64,000 nt of DNA, taken from NCBI RefSeq assembly GCF_014898815.1, contig NW_026515543.1, positions 1,178,001-1,242,000 on the forward strand. Reading direction: 5' to 3'. This stretch comes from Panonychus citri. Its lineage: Eukaryota; Arthropoda; Arachnida; Trombidiformes; Tetranychidae. This document shows positions 49,190-62,483 of the stretch, piece after piece. The notes under the pieces are model-generated. The model ran no database searches. It saw only the letters and a list, made by a program, of their open reading frames with translations, and had not been told where the DNA came from. A program made the translations under genes and the position numbers. Position 1 is the stretch's first letter; the number at the start of each line of letters is the position of its first letter.

Positions 49190-50164
49190 CTCTTTCTCTC
49201 TCTGTCACTAACTTTCTCTCTTCCTTTTCTTTCTTTCTTTCTCTCTCTCTCTCTTCTATGTCTCTCTTCTTTTTTCTTTTCTTTCTCTTTCTCTTCCTCT
49301 TTCTGTTTTTCTTTTTCCTCTCCTCAATCGTCCACTATCAAAGATGAATTTAAAGCTCTTTCAGCTCTTTCAGCTCTTTCAACTTTGTTATTATTGTTAT
49401 GCTGTGTAATTAATGGATTATTCAATTTGTGGGCAATCAATGGACTCCATTTTGAATACAAGCAGTGTTGGTTTACATAACAATGATAATGACCTCGATT
49501 ATTTTTCATCTGGCGATATGACAACCGAGAAACGGAGTAGTGGTCAATTTGGAGGTAATGGCCCTGGAAAAAAATCAAATTGTTTTTAAACAAATGAAAG
49601 TGTTGATGGAAACATCAAAGTTCCAGCTTTTGTGGATATACCAGATAGTAGCTCTAAAAGTGCTCGTGGTGATACAAAGAAAATGGTCACTCAAAGAAAA
49701 CATCGAAGCTTCTCATCTAGTCACTACAGAGGATAAAAACGTTCAACTCCTGGTTAATTCCACTAAGCTCACCATCAATTTTAATTGGATTTAATTGAAT
49801 GTGATTCCAATCCAAATCTCATGGGTCCACTTTTGTCCGGTTAATAAGTTTTGAAAAAGAAACTGTTGTTCCAGTGATTTTGTGAATAACTAACAAGAAC
49901 CTTTAAGATGTATTAAACTTAACAAACACCATCAACTCAACACTAATTATCCAACATATTACTCAAATTATGTTTCATAAGATGTACAGATCGACGTATC
50001 GATGAAACAATTACCATGAAATAGAATCTAAAAGTGCGTTGGATTTAGAGGAACGTGATGGTAAAACTGACGATCTCCAAAGGACAAGGAGATAAATTAG
50101 ACATTTAAATACCCGTGACATTTTTGCGTTGATTTGGTCCTCCAAAAGATTACACCATGTATGT
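49131..50164 (+). pseudogene. Decayed partial copy of TLK (leader plus pieces of exon 1)
   Basis: The copy begins with the leader phrase CATCTGAAGCCAT (parent at 43530) and a CT tract, then CTCAATCGTCCAC(C/T)ATCAAAGATGAA, and an ATG at 49440. After it the frame reads MDSILNTSSVGLHNNDND (parent MDSNLSTSSAGSHNSDKD) and continues to EKRSSGQFGGNGPGKKSN before an early stop near 49588. Further scattered matches are AGTAGCTCTAAAAGTGCTCG (~49647), CGAAGCTTCTCATCTAGTC (~49704), CCAACATATTACTCAAATTA (~49952), the strong block AAAGTGCGTTGGATTTAGAG (~50032-50090) and GATTACACCATGTATG (~50149; parent ~45290). The parent's poly-Gly/poly-Gln parts and the kinase domain are absent. Multiple deletions, stops and frameshifts exclude function as a kinase. 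Lying 300 bp after the parent in the same orientation, it is best read as an old tandem duplicate. Confidence 0.9.
49147..49183. repeat. (CT)n microsatellite
   Basis: A CT run of about 37 bp within the duplicated leader of the TLK pseudogene. Confidence 0.9.
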
Positions 50165-51582
50165 AATTCTATCGTTTTTATGCCACGTTAATTTGTTAAT
50201 TGTTTAATTTAATTATTCTGATTGTTATTATTTCTATCTTTCTTTCCTCAGGTTTCTCTCTTCTTTTTTATTGTTCCCAGGACATTTTACTGATTCTCAA
50301 GCCAAATTATCACAGATGATGAAGTTAATCGATGATAAAGATGGAAAAGCAACAAAAAGGAAAAGGATATAAAAACTTGAAAGAAAAGATCAACAAGGAA
50401 AATGGAAAGAAAACCAAATCAATTAGAGACAAAATTAATTCCTTTTTTTTCTTACAGAATTTAATCTGGTTCGTTAAAAAGAAACCGTTCATTAAGTTGT
50501 GTACTTGTTGTTACCATTACTATTACACTTTGTACTTTTTGGTTCTAACCTATTTTTCCCCATTTTTCCGTCAAGTGCTGGCGATGATGATAATGTATCA
50601 TCATGATAATACTGTTCAACAAAAAGCATGATTCTGAGTCTTTTTTCATCCTCATATTCATGGAAAAAAAAACATAAACACACAACAACATCACACTCTC
50701 TGTAAAAAAGTATAAAAAAAATCTTTTTCTGACTAAATCTAGTGAATCCTAATTATCTTTAATTGCATAAATATCGGTGAGAATCATCTAATCTCGAATA
50801 CTTTTAATTACTAAATCACAAAAAGCTTCAAGTTCACTTTTTCCCCCGAACTTTATTTTCTTTTCCTCTACATTTACTATTCTCAATGTTCAAAGTTCAA
50901 CTTCGACAATCAGATTAATCCAAATGAACAGGACAATCAAATTGGAAACCATTTCCTCCTCATCTTTTAATTCACTTTCTGCCCACTACCTTTTCACGAT
51001 CATTGATGTAATTATTGGCTCAACAAAATGGCAAAAAAACATATCATCATCATCATCATCATCATCATCACCACCACCACCACAGTCACACTACAATACA
51101 CATTTACCCATAAGACAAACAACAAGACTGAAAAAACTAACCAAGGTCATGATAAGGATTGATGTTTGGATACAATTTATTAACACTTAATACATTCTGG
51201 TTACTCATATATTCTGATACTTTTTTGAATCATCAAACCAGCTCATACAATCACCATCTTAAATCAGTCTCTATTTAGTGTGACAATTAACCTGAGAAAA
51301 TTACTCTTTTTTTATTATTCTCTCTTTCTATCTCTCTTTCTCTCTAGTCAAGGTAATTATTTTACAAGATTTTCACATTAGAACAATTTTTTTGTTTTAT
51401 CTTGATCCGAATTTTTATACTAATTGGGTTTTTCTTTGTGTCTCTATTTTTTTTCTCCTTCTTATTCACTTATAGTTGATTACTATTCTCTGGTGCTTAA
51501 GGTGTGGCTCTTGTCTGTTTTATTTTGATTTCAATCAATTGGATTTCTAATTGGTTTGGATGTTTGTAACATCGATACACTT
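50165..51582. other. Intergenic between TLK pseudogene and PI-PLC gene
   Basis: About 1.4 kb, AT-rich, with a (TCA)n run followed by CCA triplets at about 51039-51072. The open frames at 50332-50631 and 50924-51190 are low-complexity and unsupported. Confidence 0.4.
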
Positions 51583-52838
51583 TTATGGAGGAAGAGGAGT
51601 GGATGAAGAGAATCGTCTTTTGTTTGAATCAATTGATAACTCGATTATATTATTACCAAGGAAATAGTCACTGGCGATTATGTTAACGCATTGATTATAC
51701 CAAGAATCACGAAACCAACGAGTTACCATGAAATTAACTGATGAGGCCATTTTTCGTAATCCACCATAATTTAGGAAATTAACTGCTTTAGGTGTTAATT
51801 CAGCCATTGCTGCGGATGCCGACAGATTAATTGAACATAGAGATGAATTAAAGTAGGCTGCTAATGCTGTGATCGAATCTGTATTGGCCCAAAGTTGTTT
51901 TACCGCTGGAAAAAGATAAGGTCGACCCATAATCGTAGATTCTGAATGACCTAAAACCAATCGACGTCCAGTTGAAACTATTGAACCAAAAGTTTTCTGA
52001 TAATCAATTTGATCTGAATTATCATTTAAATGTGGACCGACCATCTCCTCAATCAAATTAAGTAGCTGATTATGTCGAGTGAAATTAATGATACCCTTAT
52101 CTTCAAAACCCACTGGGAACCTGTGAAAGTCCATAATGACCACTTCGTTACTTGTTGAATCCATAAATTGTCTAACTTGCGCCAAGACTTGACGAACTGT
52201 TTTATTAATTGGATAAAAATCATGAGCAATCCAAAAATCTTCACCCAGTTTAGGATCATACATAACCCGAATGTCCAAATATCTGTTGAATAGCAAAAGA
52301 AAAGGATAAAAAAAGGAAAGGAAAGACAATCAATGAGCCAATAACAATTAAAGGGAAAAAAACATCAACAATCAACACCCTACAAGTAAACGGTTGATAA
52401 AACAATCTCTCAAATGATCAGTGAGAAAAAGGAAACAATTAGCAAGTTTTGAATTTAAATGGAAAAGATCAAATTGATTAGTATAAATTTTACCAGAAAA
52501 CAAAATCTAATCGCAATCAACCTGTAAACAAAGAGATTAAATCAACAGAAAGGAAGGGGAAATCTAACAACAATCAAGAGTAGCCATTAGCTAATCAACT
52601 TTACTAATTCCCAATCAGCTCACTTTGCGACATCTATTATGATTACTTTTAATTTGGTTACTTTCTGGTTTGAGAACCAGAAAGTAAGAGGAACCAGTTA
52701 ACCAGTTTTATTAAGCATTGATATTGTTTCCTGTTCCTTGATAAAAACATATATTTGTATCTCTCAAGATGGAGAATCTCAATGAAGAAAGAGAAGAAAG
52801 AAAGAGAAAGAATTTTGTTAAAGAAACAGCTGATTGGG

Positions 52839-52885
<47 letters not shown>

Positions 52886-55800
52886 AAGACGACAAACAAA
52901 CAAAAAAGAAAGAGAAATAGTAAGAGAAAGATGATGATAAACGCATGTCTATCTTCATTATCTTCATTGACAACTTGATGTTGTTTGGTACTTTTAATAA
53001 TACATATATTTTTATACTTTGGACGTGGTTAAAAATGGTGGATCAAAGGAGGAGGAAGATAAAGAGAGAGAGAGAGAGAGAGAGAAATAGAAAAGGAAAA
53101 GTGAGATGATGATGATGATTATCATCTCTTCAATAATACTATTTACTATTCACTTGCAAAAGGATCAATCAGTTTGGATTCATGAAGAAGCTGAAGAAAA
53201 TCAATCGATAGATTTTCACTTTAATCATGATAACCTTTTCTTTATGATGAAATATTAATTTTTTGTTCTTCCTCTTGATTGTTGATTATGTTTCTTTTAC
53301 TCTGCTTATCATTGATCTTAATGTAAATTCCAATTTAAATTGTTAACGATTTATTAATAATTTAAACTTCACAACTTGATTAACGATTTTTTCATCGCTT
53401 TAATCAGTTGATTATTGATTCAATCGTTTGACTTTGAAACAAAACATTGACCAGTTAAAGTTATTGATGATTTAATGGAAATATGAATTTGAACTGGACG
53501 ATCAAACTATCAACAATTAATTGATTTTACTCTAAATTGTGTTACAGTGTAGATACTTTGATTGATGTTTGTAAACAATTTATCAGCTCATGATTTCATC
53601 AGATGGCGCCTTGTAACTCACTGAACTATCATGAAATCATCACAATTGATTCGATTGTCGAATGATTAACTGAACTTTTTTATCTTGTGATTAATTTAAT
53701 TGTCTTTCTTTTCTCACTTAGGTTTTTTTTATTACGATTTCCTTTTGGTTCTATTAGTTTTCTAGTTTAAATTGTTTATCTACTTGTAAAGGTGTAGAAT
53801 CAACAATGATAACAATTAATCAATATGTCTCATGGAATCATTGATTAAACTGAATCAAGGCGAGTAACTTGTTTTCACTTCCTGATTCTCTAATCATGAT
53901 ACTGATTGAACTCTGTATCTAATCTCAAGGGGAAACTGATCAATACTAAGGTGAAATTCAATTATTTCAAATGAACAAAGTTTATTGTATCAAAGTGATC
54001 AATCTATCAGGAAATTTACACCAAATGAAGTGAAATTGTTGAAAATTTCACAAATTCCCCATGTAAATAATTCGATGAGAGGTGATGAAATTTTTTTCTT
54101 CTATCAATCGATTTAAAATTTTTCCTTTTCGTTTTCACTTTTTCCCTTTTTCATGTTATTTATTTTCCAATAAAACTGAGTTTCGATAACATGGTAACCT
54201 AATATGATGATAATAAGCTTCAAATTCCAGGATTAAAGTACACACTATAATCTACCGAATATCCTAAGGCGATCCAATTGTGTATTCTCATCTCGAAGAC
54301 GCAAATTTCAATATTATTCAAACAATAACGGTAAAAGTACAATTTGTTTTTCGAGAAGAAGAAAAAAAGTTCTAACCACAAAATTGAATTTCAATCGACT
54401 CTTTTTCTTTTCATGATGAACAAATCTCCAAATTGGATTAAATTACCATTAACAGGTAATCCAATCATTTATGGTCAATTCGTTTAATTGTTGCTCACAA
54501 ATTATTTGAATGGTTGTTAATGGTAACAATTAACTTTCAGTGGGAGATTTTTCTTTCTTCATGATAATAAAATTTTTCGTACGACAAAATGTAATTAACT
54601 GTTTATTAGACAGTTAAACACAATAGATTAATTTAATCATAGTTAATCAAGCAATTAACAGTAAAAAAGAGCATTTTTTTGGGATCTCTAGAGTTAATTA
54701 ACTTTACGAATTAGATCAATATCGAAACGATTAATGAAAAGTTCAGCTTGTTTTGTTTGAAATCGAAAAAAAAAGTTTCGAAAGTTGTTATTCGAAAAGT
54801 GAACTTAAATTCGGTCAAGTTCATATACGTTCCAGATTCATTTTCTCCACATGGTTCATGATATTCCAGGATTATCGAATAGAAAAGATAATTGAACTTT
54901 TGGTTTCTTTTGAAATAAGATTTCATCATTTTCGAAAGATATTTATCATGGAAGAAAAATTTTCTTTAGAAATTAAATTAAATTAATCAACTATCAATTT
55001 GCCTGAATATCTGATCAGCTGATTATCTCGATAAAGTTCAATTAACTTGAAAAATTACTCAAATTTTGAGAATCAAAGTTTAATTGGTAAAATTAATTGA
55101 ACGAGTTCATGTAAAGCTGTTAATTAGCTTAATTATCTTGATAATCATGATCAACCATTTACTTCTTGATTAATTACTACAGTTGAATTAACAATCATTT
55201 GATTGAACAATTTAATTCAGATCAGTGAATTTATTTTCTATTTAAATCAAAGTAAATAATTATAATCTTTTAAATCACTTTCTCACTTTCTAAAGGGTAA
55301 ATTATAAACTGACCATTCAGTTTATGTGATTAAGAACCAAATCAACACCCTTGTTATCAAGGTAATTAAATTTAGCATCAACAATTGGGAATATGAGACA
55401 ATTAAAACAATTTATTGATCATCGTTCCAATTTAAATCAATAATCTACTTTTAGAATAATCTAATTAACTATTGTAAATGCTCATAATTGACTTGTCGTA
55501 ATGGAGAAAAGTTGACTTTATGTTAATATATCCAATTCTGTACAATTCAGTAGATTATATTTTCGATTTCCAATGGATTTCAACGACAATTTTTCGTTCA
55601 ATGTCAGAATATTTTTTAGCACGAAAAAAAGTTTATAATTCGAGAGTGATAAAAAATATTAACTTTAGAATATCAAATGTTATCGATAATCAATTAATGA
55701 CTAATCGATTGTTTATTCATTGATCTAATTGCAATTCTGATTTGGATGGAAACTCGTGGATCCATGTGATTAGCATGAACGTGATTAGTGTGAGAATTGA

Positions 55801-58199
55801 ATCTTTTGTGATTAATGAAATTCTATCCAAAGTTTAAGTGAATATTAAATTCGGTATTTTTCTTCACTCGTTCCATGAAATCTCTTCAGTAAATAGGAAA
55901 ATTTCATTAACTTTTCCACTGATCTTATCTGAGAGAGAAAGAGAGAGCTTATAATCTATGAGCTTCTCCACTTGTCATGATAGATTAGAATTGAAAATTT
56001 TCCAAGTTAGTAAAAAATTCATATTGAAATTTTGAAAATTCTTTCGAAATTCAAAACTTATTCCCGTTTATTCAGCACCTAGAAGTCTGTTATTACATAG
56101 ATGCAAACAAAAAATTCAATCTTCAATCTCAATGGGATTTAAATACTTATCGTTATCATGTATCATTTATTTATAAATATACTTGTTGACTCAATTATTA
56201 TCATGAGGATTTAATGAATCATGAATCTATGAATAAACAAGTTAACTTGTTTATTATAATTGTAATAATAATTGAAATATTCTGATAGACACAATCGAAA
56301 CGAAGTACAAACCAATTATCACCACTTGGGTATTAACTCAAAAACTTTTATCATGTATCAACATGTAAACACAGTCAAAATCGCCCCCTCAAGATCGTAA
56401 TGAGTTTCATGATGATTCTGAATAGTTCAAGATTTTATCATTATCTTTTCATTTTCAGGGTTATAATAAAAGTAAGACGGATGTTAACATGATATATTTA
56501 TCCATCTATGATTGGGTAATATCTGTCACATGAGAAAACTGAACGGAACTGAAGTAAAATTAAGATGATGATTATTATTATTATTCAGTTTCTGGTTTCA
56601 TATACTTAACACAAATAAATATCATAACTTTTCATGGTAAGAAAACAGTTTCATCTAGACGAGCCTCTTGAGTGTATATGATTTTATATTGTCAATGAAT
56701 TTATCCATTAGACCTCATGAAATTATAATCCAATGTTCATCTCATCGTGAGTACATTTTCATTTATTCATTGTCTACAATAAAAACTACTGAATCTTTCT
56801 AAATGAATTTTGTTTATCTTTTCTTCATGTTTCCTCTGTATCTTTATATCTGTTTGTTTCCATGTGATTTCAATTCATTTTCACATTCGGTCCCTGTTTC
56901 CTTTTGGGTTAAGTTGAGGCTTAGTGTTGTATGTGTGTGTGTGTATTAAGATTGAAGGTGTAGGTTGAGTGTTTACAAGAAGGTGGTGGTTGGTAAGGAG
57001 TTTGTTGACTTACCTGTTACCATAAACCAGTTGATTGAATATATTTTCATCTTGACATAAAGAGTAAGCATTCAATAGTTTGGTTAACAATCCTGGTTCA
57101 TAGCCGATTGAATAACTACCAGAGTTGTGAGTTCCTGGTATCATCAGTTGATTTAAAGGTTTATTTACCAAGTGGTCACTATTTTGACCCATCCAAAAGG
57201 GCTGGGATCGTATACAGTTGACCTCTTTTACCTTATCATCTTCGACCCAAACAATGTAATACTGTAAACAGGTAGATATCAAAGGTAATGATTCACTGAA
57301 CATGAATACAGGAAATTGAATGTTACTCCTTCAATTCAAGTATTAATTTAGAGAATTCCGGTTCCATGGTAATGATAATCATCAGAATAAATTTGTTGAT
57401 GGTGAAAACATGAAAAAGAGATGAAGGAAAACATTAAATTAACTAAGTTACAATAATATAATAATAATGGGAAACAATAATTTACTCCAATGTTATTTGA
57501 GACTTTAATCATTATCGTTAATTTTGATTACTATTCATGTACAAATATTATTTCATTTAAACATTTATTCAGCTTCCAAATGAACATAATCAAAGTTAAT
57601 TATGATTATAAAGACTATGAATCCAGTAATAAACTGTTACAATTAATATTTAGTAGAATTGTAATTTCATTCATTATGGTGAAAAAGTTTTGTCATGTTT
57701 GCTTGATTAAATGGTTCTTATACTCTAATTTATGATCTTAATCAAACAACAATTAATTAATGCTTTAGTAATCTAGTTTAATGTAAAATCTTAAAGAAAA
57801 ATTATAAATTAAAAATAATATTTAGGTTATTACTTTCCCGTTACTCTGGTTGGAAAATTTCAATTAATATGATGAATAACAAACTTGAAAAGTTATTATC
57901 ACCATGAACTTCAATTATATTGACTGATTTGAGTTTATAAGAAAGACAAAGGAAAAAATTGGACAACAGGATAAAAGTAATTTCATCATGAAAAAAAAGA
58001 AAAAAAATTCATGAGAATCTGGAAAAGTTCATCACTTGAACATCCAAAGATTGACATTTTGTTTCCAGAACAAAAGTTTAAGTTGGTTGACAGGGAGTGA
58101 AAAATTATACGATAAACTAACCTCCAATCACCCACCGCTCATTCATCAGGTTACCACCATTAAAAGTAATCATCTTCATCCTCATCTTCCAATCCAATC

Positions 58200-58230
<31 letters not shown>

Positions 58231-61200
58231 TTCATTCTCATTTTTTTATATTCTATTAGAACTTTTTTCCTTTCACCTTTTCTAATAATCCATCACCTCT
58301 TTTGTTGACATCAGCATCATCTCTTGTTAGTGACTTATTATTATCCAGATTAAATCAACAACAGTAACAACTAATTAACCTAATACACTTTGCTAAACTT
58401 AATCAATATATGTGATAAAAAATTAATCAATCAATTTCATGAAGAGGTTAATGTAACAAAATCCAATTTCTCATCCCACTGATTAGCAAAGTGAAAAAAA
58501 AGTTCAATACCCAACCAATTTTGAAAACTTTTTACGTTCTCGTTTCTATTTCTTACAAATTCAATTTTATCTTAGCAAAAACCTTTACAATTAACAAAAT
58601 TAACAAAATTTTACCATGAATACTAATGAATGGAGATGAAATAATTGTATGATCGTACTCATGGTCTTGGAAACACAATAACGATGCTAATAACTTGATC
58701 CAATTATAACTCTAGAAATAATATCAATAAGCAAGTAAGAAGAGCAAATTGTAAGCTCCAATTTCATTGTTATTAAGACTCTTGACTATCTCTCTCTCTC
58801 TCTCTCTCTTTCTCTCTCAGCTCACCAAGTTATTTAAATCCTTCACCAGGTAACACATGCTAACATGAAACAGAATCATAACTTGAACTTATTGTATTTG
58901 AATAATTTGATCATAATGTCATATTTGCTCTGGAGAAGTTGATTATATTTGATCACCATGAATGTTCAAGATAAAGTTCAGTCTCGAACCTTTTTTTCAG
59001 AGATTCACTTTCACCATGATAATGTTCATAAATTAATCTCTAATCATTATCCAACTGTTACCTGAATTTGTTAGATTATCAATCATCGTGAAAATGTCTG
59101 ACAATCTAGTCTGAAAAATCAGTTGGAACTTTTTTTTTTCAATCTCCTGCATCTTTAGATTTTTTTTATCGACTACATGTTGATCATTTAAAGATACTTC
59201 ATCATGTTATTTGGAAACTTTTTCAAAACGTTTATTTGACAGGCCACCGTTTATATCTGATGATATGAAGATCGTCAACGAAATTCAAAGCGAGTCAAAA
59301 TTTTATTCTAATATTTTATTCAATGAACGAAATTTGTTTCAATGTTTCATTATCAATAGTTAACATTGTTCCAATATAGTGACAGGTTTATGGTTCTCAT
59401 CTGAATGTGAGTATTCTTGCTCAAGAATATCACACATTTTTAAATTATTGATCACCATGGGCTGAGCCTGAAGGCTTAAGAGGTATACTCAGAACATGTT
59501 CATTGTTTATGGTGAAGAATCATCAGAATTTCTCGATTTTCGAAACATTCAAATGGCCTACAAACAAATTTCGTTCAAGGAGAAACTCAATTGAATCACA
59601 TCAAAATTCATACAATTAAAGTTCATACGGCTTGTGGTTATCCAATGAATCGAGCAAAAAAATTTCGATGGAAAATAGTTCAATATTCTTTGGAATCAGT
59701 TGGAACTTATTTTTTCTACTAAAAGACTTTTGAACTTCATGTTGATAACATGATTACATGGTCATTAGATTTAGACTAAATTGGTCCGATCTTACAAATA
59801 GCAATTTGACAATTTGAATAAAGTGTTTAATGGTTGAGAAAATTGTGATAGTTTGGTAATCAAATTTTACTTTTAATGTTTAATACTCGATTTTGTTTTT
59901 ATCATTCATATGTATTGTCACATTGTAATGGTTAGGTGGACATTTTGACTACTTTATTGTCAAATTAATGTGCTCCAAAAATAAACAAGAATGTATCAAT
60001 ATGTTGTCAACATTTAACTATCACAATCATAGAAACATGGTTATAATTCATTACAATTTAATCATCAGTCTGAATCACATATTCTAATTAATTCCAAATG
60101 TCGAACTGATAAGATCAATGGTTGGATCTGTCAATCAACTATTAGATTATTACTAGATTATTATTATTATTATTATGAGAAAATTAAATAATCAGATGAA
60201 CAGTATTGTAATCTGATTCTGATCAGAATATTCGAGAATATGAAGTAGCTATGATCTCCTGGAATTCAAATGAACTTATAGTATCTGGTGAATCTGTGGA
60301 GGGAAACAAAAATTTACAATTCTAAACGTAAATGAAAACATTTCCAAGGTTATAATGAAAGAAAGTGATTCTATTTCATGTAATCATGTCACGAACCAAT
60401 GAAATTCAATAGTTGAAACCATAAAGGATGAAACATGACAGAATCATCAAAATTTACGGAAATAGTTGAGTATTCTCATGGTAGATAAACAATAATCTTC
60501 ATTTAAAATCTTGAAACGGAAATATTTTGATAAATGTGAGCTCGAAAACAATTAAAAACACTCACCATGAGGTGGAAAAAAATGAAACATTGAAATGTTT
60601 CATGATAAATGGTAAATGATGATGATGTTGTTGATGAAAGATCTCATCTCATTTCTAAAGGTAAAGTTTCAATCAAATTTGATTACATTCGGATAGATTT
60701 TGAATAGTATTGATGACAAAATGGTCTCATGAGGGTAAGGCTCAATTCTTATAACAAATACAAAGGAAAAGATATCTAATACCATGACGGTTGGAAAACA
60801 TTACCATGAAAACCGAATGAATAAGTTGCATTAACATTTATCTAAATCAATTGGGAATTTGTAAAGTTAATCATGAGTGTTGATTGTTATCGTTTATCAG
60901 AATATTATTCGTGTGTATCTTAATCGGTTAATATTATATCACTTTCTCAAGATGGGATTTCATGAGGTTTGTGAGGTTGTCGAAAAATTTATCGTGTCCA
61001 TTTAAGGTAAGTAACTTTACTTGTTTCTTTCATCTCATCATTACCTTCATTCACTATTCTTGTATATTCATATATTTGATAATGGAAAAGTTTATTCATA
61101 ATGAATATTTGGTTCACTTGACAAAACCTGACAAACTAAACTGTCCCTCAACAAATCAGATGATATTGAAGTTATCAAGGTTCTAGAACTTTTTTATTTG

Positions 61201-62420
61201 ATAAACATGAGTTAAAGATGAATTGAATAGTCTATCAGTGAAGATTGAAAATTGTGAATAATTTGAATATTTGTATAATAAACTTTTGATGAAATTTCCA
61301 ATGTCTGAAAAAGTTGTTCAATATAACCAAGATAATTCCGAGATATTCATGGTGGAACGATATGTGTAATAAGCAATCATCACCCTGATATTTTCATGAT
61401 AAAAGTAATTGAACAACAGTGATATGAAGGGCGGAAAATTGTTTCTCGAATCTGGTATCGAGAGGGGTAAAAATATTCACACAGTTGGTATACTGAGAAA
61501 TAAAATTTGAAGCTCTCATGAAAAATGATACAATAGAAAAGACCTGAAGCATCTTCAGGGAATTCAATTACTACTACATGAGAACATGAACTTTTTTCTT
61601 CTGTTCTATATGGACGTGTGATGGATCTTATGTTATATCAATCTAAATAAATTTCCAATTCTCAAGCGTATGTAGACCTTGAACAATGTTCTCTTATCAT
61701 GATCGTATTTCATTCACTTATCGATAGAATCAGAGTGTTCAAGTTTATTCCTTCCATGGTACTTTTGTTTTCTTTTAATTAATCGTTATAATACTTTTTC
61801 ATTCTCTTAACAAACAGAACTAATGTCGTGGTTTTTTCCCTTTCCGCCTAATGTAAACCTCTGAAAATTAGTAGATAAATAACTTACAAGGTGAACTTTA
61901 TGGATGGGAAAATATATCAAGTCCATTCAGGACAATATCTGTAGCACTCAAGTTTAGGTAATCAATTTTGTTGTACCACTTAAAGGTAAATTGATTCAAT
62001 CCAAGTGATTTTGGTTAGTAGAAAATATGAAATTTCCTGAAATCATTACACTATGTAAATTTCAGGGTTAATGTGTTCAGAATTAAATTGAAATTCTCTC
62101 TCTTCCTTTCGCGAACTCATGTACTCTCTAGAAAAATATTCTATCTTACCGAGTATAAGCAAATAATAATATTGTGATGGTCATAAAAGGTCAATTACCA
62201 TGGTCAATTCTTTACCTGGAGAAAATAAGCTTAAACGCTCAGTGAACTACCTTCTCTGTGAGTCCAAGGTACAGAAAAAAATATAACTCCATAAGCCTCT
62301 TACCTCATTGCACTTGAACTCCATGATATTGAAGGTAATCCATGATGACCTTTAGTATTTTCAAGCTTCAACCTGAATTTCCACCCTCAAGTGAACAATT
62401 TACTCTTATAATGAATCAAT

Positions 62421-62483
<63 letters not shown>

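Noticed and set aside
58794..58892. Possible short minus-strand exon of the PI-PLC gene (SMCYLVKDLNNL) with workable phases
   Set aside because: Phases fit (2 to 0), but 37 bases with GTGAGC donor can arise by chance in 6 kb of AT-rich DNA and the residues match no family motif known to me.
60962..61010. Plus-strand MRFVRLSKNLSCPFK followed by GTAAGT, resembling a first exon
   Set aside because: No acceptor exon or homology found; lies inside the PI-PLC intron.
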